Assembly: GCF_037893015.1 (NCBI RefSeq)
Contig: NC_133663.1
Coordinates: forward strand, 221,987,753-222,051,752
Length of the DNA stretch: 64,000 nt
Direction of reading: 5' to 3'
Source of the DNA: Macrotis lagotis
Lineage: Eukaryota > Chordata > Mammalia > Peramelemorphia > Peramelidae
Shown: in pieces, positions 57,340-64,000 of the stretch
Position numbering within the stretch: the first letter of the stretch is position 1
Layout of the letters: each line of letters opens with the position of its first letter
The notes under the pieces: model-generated
Databases searched by the model: none
What the model was told of the DNA's origin: nothing
What the model saw: only the letters and a program-made list of their open reading frames with translations
Made by a program: the position numbers and the translations under genes

Positions 57340-57515
57340 TCTGATGTTGAAGATGAACCTGGGCCATAGTCAGTTGTTCCACTTTTGTCTTGCCGGTGGA
57401 CTTTGGAAAAGAGAGTGAGATTGACAACTTTGTCAAACCCTGCCTTATTTAAATCCAATTTACATGAAAGTCAAGACATAACCCCATGGTGTCACTAGTT
57501 TTCTTTGAAAGAAGT
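57340..57515 (+). mobile_element. Long-tail tRNA-SINE, tail only
   Basis: 'ggtggactttggaaaagaga', 'aaatccaatttacatgaaag' and 'ccccatggtgtcactag' correspond to the tail of the SINE at 34688-34985, but are older. Confidence 0.55.
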
Positions 57516-59694
57516 TGTCATTCAAAGGTCAGTAATTTTTTAAATTAAAACTACATAAAATATTGTCATTTTTTCAGAACTTCTGTGGGACATATTAACT
57601 CAATAAACAGAAGAGTCTTCTTTAATTTGAGTTGGGCCACTCTCAGGTGTCAATTGATATTGAATTGTAGAAACAAGCAGCAGTTCAGAAGTAGGAGTTT
57701 TGAAACAGAGCAATGTAATTCATGTCTAGGAAAATGTTTCCAACAAAATTGTTAAAATAGGAACTATTTTGGGTAGTAAAGAGATAATCTTTGTCTGAAA
57801 AATTAATATGTGTGAATCATTGTATTCCTTGATTGTGCAAGATGAAGAGCAATTGTGGTTTAAAAAAATCCAGTACTAATTAAAAAAAAACCCTGATTTT
57901 TTTAGTAGCTTTTGGGGTTTATTCTCCTACTTAAAAAATTACAGAATAGGTATTAAGGAACCTCTTTGCCTATTCTTAACAGTTAACCCTTAAAATGGTG
58001 GGAAATCGTCTTACCTTTCAAAATTCTTAATTTCACAAACATTTGTGCATTTTGTTTCAGTAGTATATCTTAGTTAAAAATAATTTCTTTCATCATTTGA
58101 TAGTGTGAGGAGGCCATTGAGAATAGGTAAATCTTGTAACTACAAGGTGGGGGGAACTTATTAGGCAGACATTAATAGTGTGAAAATGGAAAAAAAAAGT
58201 AAATCCATATCATGGCTTTATCATCTAATGTAACATAAAGATCAGTGTTTAGGCATAACTTAGGTTGAAATATAAGATTATGTAGAAAGAATCATTTGTT
58301 TTTGAAGTCTTACTCATTTATGAATTCATCGAGATTGCACAGGCTTTTTTTTTTTACTTTAGTAATTCTTTGTATTGATGCAGAGAGGGAAATAATAGAA
58401 GTAGATTTTCAGGTGGTAGTAGAAAGTTTTAGATAAATGAAACCAAACATGAAATCCAGAGTTTTATGATGAAGCAAAAGGGCCTTAGGGGAAGTTTCAC
58501 TTAATTAGAAAGGAATGATATATTGGATTGCCACTGAACATTAAAATTCAGTACTTATATTCTAAAAGCAGTTTGGAAAAAATAGAAAATGACTGACTGA
58601 TACTTTAAATTCAATCTTATTTTGCATAGCATCTTTATTGTAGGTGATATCTAAAATAATTTGTGGGTAAATTTAAGTCATTTTTGTATAGATTTATGCA
58701 GAAAAGGTGAATAATTTGTGAATTCAAGCTAATGAGAGGCTTAACTGAATTTGATGCAATTTACTACTATTCTCAAGTGCTATATACATGGATGTCATTT
58801 GACAGATTTGATGCTTATTTCCTGAAAATGGATTATTTTCAGGTCTTAAAGTATATTGAAGAAATAACTTAATATTGCAACTAAGATTTTTCATTAGAAG
58901 TTTCCATCTGTCTGGGAACCTTTAATATTTAACAAACTGTCAGCATTTTGACTTGAAATGTGCCTCTTTTCTTTGAGCATTAGATTTTTTTACAGAAAAG
59001 CAAAATATTTCATTTACCTTTTTTAATGTATTGGGTTCCTTTAATGAAACAAGGGAACTACTGACTAGTATCTATTATTGGTAAGTAGTAGAAAACAGCA
59101 TTCAGAGGCAGACTCTTGAAATTTTTATCAGAATATGCAAAGAATTCTTAGTTTGGTAAGACATGATCTCAGTTTTTATGGTAACTTCAAACAGCTCTCT
59201 CATGCATCTTAACACCATGCTGGCTGAAAGGATAGGACTATTGAATCTCAAGATAATTTCTTGAAGCAGTTTGAGTTTTCCTTGACTGACTAACTACTGA
59301 TCTGGCCAGTCTCTAGTATCTGCCTAGTTCTGATAAAGTGACATGACTGGTTTTTGAGCTAAAAAAATAAATAAATAAAAGTGATGCTACCGATAGTGAA
59401 AAACTACTTACCTTCAGGAATCCTAAGGAATCCTTGTACTTCTTTCTAGCCCTTTTCTGTCTTTCTCCTTTAATTTGGTCTATGTGGCTACTTGAGATTT
59501 AGAATTTTAGGTTTTAAAAGTTAAGGAATATGTGTTTTTTACTTAAGTCTAAGGAAGTTTTGTCCATCTGCAACTTTATTTTCATAGATTGACAAGACAT
59601 TCTGATAGTAATGTATGCAGATTTCAATATTTGATAACAGAAATACAGATAAGAAATAGTAGAGTTTCTGGGAAAAGAAGGATGATAATTTAAA

Positions 59695-60470
59695 CTAGCA
59701 AACATTAAGTACCTATGGAATATTTTGGTGTTGGGGACATGGTGACAAAAGTAAGAGTTCCTGTGTCTAATGGATTGAGTTCTAGTAGTAGATTGTTGTT
59801 GAAAACATATTCAGGGGTGGCTAGGTGGCGTAGTGGATAAAGCACCGGCCTTGGAGTCAAGAGTACCTGGGTTCAAATCCAGTCTCAGACACTTAATAAT
59901 TACCTAGCTGTGTGGCCTTGGGCAAGATACTTAATCCCATTTGCCTTGCAAAAACCTAAAAAAAATTATTCAGAATAATATGTGCAAAGTAATGTGGAGA
60001 AGAAAAGAACACATCAACTATGGCTTAATAAAGAGGTGTCCTCTGACCAAAGCTGAAAGGAACACTGTACATGCGAAGTATTCATAATCATATCTGATTG
60101 AGATCTTCAGACAATGTTTTATGATGTTTGAAGGAGATTAGAGAAGGCTTCTTGGAGATGACACTTGAACTATGTCTTGGAAGAATTTAAGCCTCTGTGA
60201 AGATATAGAATGTGTTTGAAGTGCTTCAGAAAGCATCTCCAGACTTTTTAGGTGGGGCAGGAAAAGATGATAAGAGCTGGTTTTATAGCTTGAAAGTAGA
60301 ATGAAGGGAAGTAATGGGAATCTATAGCACTATGGCAGTCATTGATTGCCAGGAGTTAGTATTTTATTTTATAGGCAATGGGAACCCACTAGAGGTTTTG
60401 GAAAAGAGAAGTTTTATGCTCAGGTCTGTGCAGTAGACAGATTAATTTGGTATCTTGTTTGAAAAATAGA
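59695..60470 (+). mobile_element. Old dispersed repeat, split by a SINE
   Basis: Head at 59695-59790 and body at 60080-60460 ('gaaggcttcttggagatgac', 'ttgaactatgtcttggaaga', 'ttttataggcaatgggaac', 'cactagaggttttgg'). Same family as 42050-43270. Confidence 0.58.
59815..59966 (+). mobile_element. tRNA-derived marsupial SINE
   Basis: Forward, near-consensus SINE (GGGTGGCTAGGTGGCGTAGT to TTGCCTTGCAAAAACC). Short flanking repeat TATTCAG at 59808-59814 and 59967-59973. Keeps an A-box-like and an intact B-box-like promoter word. Confidence 0.93.
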
Positions 60471-61465
60471 TGACCAACTCAGCCACTATATTAAAATGCA
60501 CTCACTCCTTAGTCTATTTAAGTTAAAAAAAAAGAAACTGATAAAGAAGACAATCCAGAAATGGATAAATCAGGAGAAGAATCACATGGTTTAGCACTTA
60601 TTTCTAAAAGTGAATCATGATGGTTAACCCTCAAGAAATTCTGGGTATTTAGCTGGTTGTGAACATTTTCTATCCTGACTCATTCTTCATTGGATTAGCT
60701 ACCTTCCCTACTTTTATATCACTTTCAAATTCGATCAGCATCTCATCTGTGCCTTATTTGAAGTCATTGATAAAAGTGTTGCATGACTGAGGAAAAAAGC
60801 TAATGATTCCCAACACATAGTAAGGTCATTGTTGACTATTTGATCTAGGTTCAGACATTGAGCTGGTTCCAAAACCTTATAGCTGTATAGTTATTTTATC
60901 TTCAAGGATATCTTGACAATTTTGTTAGATATCCATTTGAAATCTAGTTATTTTACTAAATATATAGTTATTTGACTGATCTACCAGTTTTTAACCCTAT
61001 CAAAAAGGGTAATGAGTTTCTTTTCTAACTAAAAAGTGTCATGTGATTTATTTATAAACAATGGAACACATTTAAGAAAAATGTAAAATGACCATCTTCA
61101 GTACAATAAAGTCTTTCCTGAACTTTAAAAATAAGCTTAATGACTTTGTGTTGATGATTTTCCCTCTAAAATTCAGAGTACTGATAGATTATCAAACAAA
61201 ACTGTCAGTGTTTTGCAAGTAGAAAATACTATTAGAACTACATTAGACTTTTCACATACTATTCAGAGTGAAAGATAATAAATTTGTGTGTTTATCTGTT
61301 TTCAATCAGTTATACTGGATCCTGTCAGGTTGGAGTTTTCAGCCTAACATCATTAATTCTTATTCAGATATAGAGCCTTCCTTTTGTTCCTAGGCCAGCA
61401 CTTCTGAGTAGTCATAATCTTTTTAATAATCAGGTTTATAACTAAACCAATTAACTAATTAACTA

Positions 61466-64000
61466 TCTTTTTTCATTTATTATTTTTTCCCAAGTACATG
61501 CAAAGGCAATTTTTAGCATTCAACTATTTTGCAAGTTTTTAAGTTCCACATCTTTCCTGACACATTCCCTTCCCTCCCCCCTCCCCATGATGGTGAGCAA
61601 TGTGGTAAAAATTGTACATATACAATCATCTTTAACAGTTTTCCAAATTAGTCATGTTGTCCAAAGAGGAATTAGAACTGAAGGGGAAAAATAAAAATCA
61701 TCAGAAAGAAAAAACATAAAAGAAGTTTTAGAAAGTGGACATAGTATGCTTTGTTCTGCATTCAGACCTTCATAGTTCTGTCTCTGAATGTGAATGATAA
61801 CTTTCCATTACAGATCTCTCTCAGGATTGTCCTTGATCACTGAACTGTTGAAAGGAGCTGCACCCCTCATAATTGATCATCCCACAGTGTTGTTAATGTG
61901 TACAATGTTTTCTTGGTTCTACTCATTTTGTTCAGCATCAGTTCTTGCAAGTTTTTCTATGCTTCTCAAGTCTGACTGCTCATGATTTTTTAGAGAGCAA
62001 TAGCACTCCCATTACATTCATACACCATAACTTGTTCAACCATTCCCCAATTGGTGGGCATCCCTTCAATTACTAATTCTTTGCCACTACAAAAAAAGAG
62101 CTGCACTAGATATTTTTGTACATATGGGTCCTTTGCCCCTTCTTTTGATCTCTTTGGGTAGACCTAGTCGTGGTTTTGCTGGATCAAAGGGTATGTATGC
62201 ACAATTTTACTGTTCTTTGAGCATAGTTCCAAATTGCTCTCCAGAGTGGTTGGATCATTTCACAACTCCACCAGCACTTATTCATTAGTATCCCAATTTC
62301 CCCCCATCCTTTCCAAAGTTGATAATTTTCCTTTTTTTGTCATCTTAACAAATCTGATAGGTGTGAGATGGTACCCAAGAGTTGTTCTAATTTACATTTT
62401 TCTAATCAATAATGATTTGGAGGATTTTTCCATATGATTGTACATAGCTTTAATTTCTTCACCGGAAAATTGCCTGTTCATATCCTTTTATCAAATGGAG
62501 AATGACTTGTAATCTTATAAATTTGATTCAATTCTGCATATATTTTAGAAATGAGTCCTAGCTGTGAAAACTGTTTCTCAGCTTCTGCATTCTGTCTAAA
62601 CTTGGCTGCATTGGTTTTGTTTGTGCAAACCCTTTTTAAATTAATATAGTGAAATCATCCATTTTGCAATCTATAATGTTCTCTATCTCCTTAGTTCTTA
62701 AACTACTTCCCTCTGCGCATAGTTCTGAAAAATGGGAAATTTCTTGTTCTTATAATTGATCACTCTTTATGTCTAAATCCTGTACCCATTTTGACCTTCT
62801 TTTGACATAGGGTATTAGATGTGAATCTATGCCTAGTTTTAACCATCCTACTTAATAATGTTTCCCAGCAGTTTTTATCAAATAGAGAGTATAATCTTAT
62901 CCCAGGAGTTAGTCTTTGGGTTTATCAAACAGTAGATTACCACAGTCATTTGTTACTATTTCTTTTGTACCTAATCTTGTCCATTGATCCCATTTTCCAG
63001 ACAGTTTTAATGACTGCTGCTTTATGATATAGTTTTAGATCTGGAAATGTTTTGGCCACTTTTCCTTTGCATTTTTTTCATTAATTCTCTTGATATTCTT
63101 GACCTTTTGTTGCTTCAGGTGAATTTTGTAACTACTTTTTCTAGCTCTTTAGAATAATTTTTGGTAGTTCAATTGGTATGGTACTGAAAAAGAAATTTAG
63201 TTTGGGTAAAATTGTCATTTTGATTATATCAGCTTGGTATAACCATGAGCAATTGACATTTTCCCAATTATTTAAGTCTGATTTTGTATGAAAAATGTTT
63301 TTTGATTGCATTCATATAGTTTCTGGGTTTGTCTTGAGAGGTAAATTCTCAATTACTTTATGTTTTCTATAGTTACTTTAAATGAAATTTCCCTTTCCAT
63401 ATCTTATTATTGGGCTATATTATTTTTATATAAAAATGTTGATGATTTATGTGGGTTTTGTTTTAGATCCCGATACTTTGCTAGAGTTATTAATTGTTTC
63501 AAGTAGTTTTTTCATTGATTTTCTGGAGTTCTCTAAGTATACCATCATATCTTCAAAGAGTGACTTTTGCTTCCCCATTGCCAATTCTAATTCCTTCAGT
63601 TTCTTTTCTTATTCTAAAGCTAACATAATATTGAATAATAGAGGTGATGATGGGCATTCTTGTTTCACCCCTGATGTTATTGAAATTGATGCTAGTTTAT
63701 CTCCATTATATATAATGGCTTGCTGATGGTTTTAGATAGATACTGCTTATCATTTTTAAGGAAAATTCAATTTATTTTTTTGCTCTCTAGTGTTTTTAAT
63801 AGGAATAGGTGCTGTATTTTATCAAAGACTTTTTCAGTATCAAAATAATCATGTTCTATTTGTTAATTTTGTTATTAATAGGGTCAACTATATGGATTGT
63901 TTTCCTTATATTGAATCATCCCTGAATATCTGACATAACTCCTATCTGATTATATTATTCTAGTGATAATTTGAGTAATCGCTTTACTAAAATTTTATTT
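61466..64000 (-). mobile_element. L1, ORF2 RT to 3' end, running off the right edge
   Basis: At least 2.5 kb of minus-strand L1. From right to left the minus strand reads the RT fingers (64000-63750), SGVKQECPS near 63655-63680, a decayed YxDD region (SLFEDMMVY at about 63541-63566), the thumb and C-terminal region ('caaagggtatgtatgcac' reversed, near 62190) and a 3'UTR to about 61466. Several long frames are broken. The 5' part lies beyond the window. This copy belongs to an older L1 subfamily than those at 6.3 and 23.3 kb. Confidence 0.85.

Larger units (their letters stand above)
50788..61465 (+). other. Probable long intron of the CpG-island gene
   Basis: From 50.8 kb rightward no further exon was recognised, and the sequence is AT-rich with scattered old repeats (listed separately). 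Gaps between them (51.5-51.9, 52.2-53.1, 54.0-55.9, 56.1-56.8, 57.5-59.7, 60.5-61.4 kb) held nothing I could assign. The call of intron is inferred from the donor at 50788 alone. 56520-56790 may be another dispersed repeat that I cannot name. Confidence 0.45.

Noticed and set aside
1-64000. Search for retroviral or LTR elements, tRNA/rRNA genes, CRISPR arrays and operons
   Set aside because: Nothing recognisable by eye. The tRNA-like promoter words all belong to SINEs, and the short direct repeats are target-site duplications or microsatellites. A faint LTR fragment could still be missed without a search.

Overview
The window looks like marsupial nuclear DNA. It is AT-rich and CpG-poor, and it carries about 16 copies of a tRNA-derived SINE of about 150 bp (A-box-like TGGCGCAGTGG, B-box-like GGTTCAAATCC, tail TTGCCTTGCAAAAACC). 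I associate that SINE with marsupials. It also holds MAR1-like SINEs, MIR/THER-type CORE-SINEs, L1, L2, CR1/L3 and HAL1-like LINE debris. I cannot settle the species; an opossum is plausible. All family names are recalled from memory, because no database could be searched.

From 1 to about 46.7 kb the window is intergenic or deep-intronic sequence packed with nested repeats. The clearest events are these. (i) At 9.2-14.8 kb an old L1 tail was hit first by a minus-strand processed copy of the spindle-checkpoint gene MAD2L1, which has an intact 205-codon ORF, a poly(A) signal and a perfect 14-bp target-site duplication. Only 17 bp away it was hit by a 3.7-kb internally deleted L1. (ii) At 18.6-22.2 kb a CR1/L3-like LINE is split by a SINE, an L1 and an L2 reverse-transcriptase segment. 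(iii) At 24.9-30.7 kb lie two minus-strand LINE copies showing a 5'UTR and an L1-type ORF1 but no ORF2 (HAL1-like). One of them contains a 714-bp pogo/Tc1-mariner-like DNA transposon. (iv) A segment of about 280 bp is repeated directly at 0.8 and 3.5 kb.

From 46.7 to 50.8 kb the sequence is repeat-poor and leads into a strong CpG island (about 49.1-50.8 kb). This is the only convincing protein-gene promoter in the window. On the plus strand a strong-Kozak ATG (49992) is followed 20 nt later by a good splice donor. A 42-nt exon (50746-50787) with good splice sites then continues the same frame. I do not recognise the gene. The rest of the window (50.8-64 kb) looks like its long next intron, with light repeat content and a minus-strand L1 running off the right edge.

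I saw no tRNA or rRNA gene, no CRISPR array, no operon and no recognisable retroviral or LTR element. I found no convincing new biological system. The most useful leads are the intact MAD2L1 retrocopy, the unidentified CpG-island gene with its small exon, and the pogo-like transposon.
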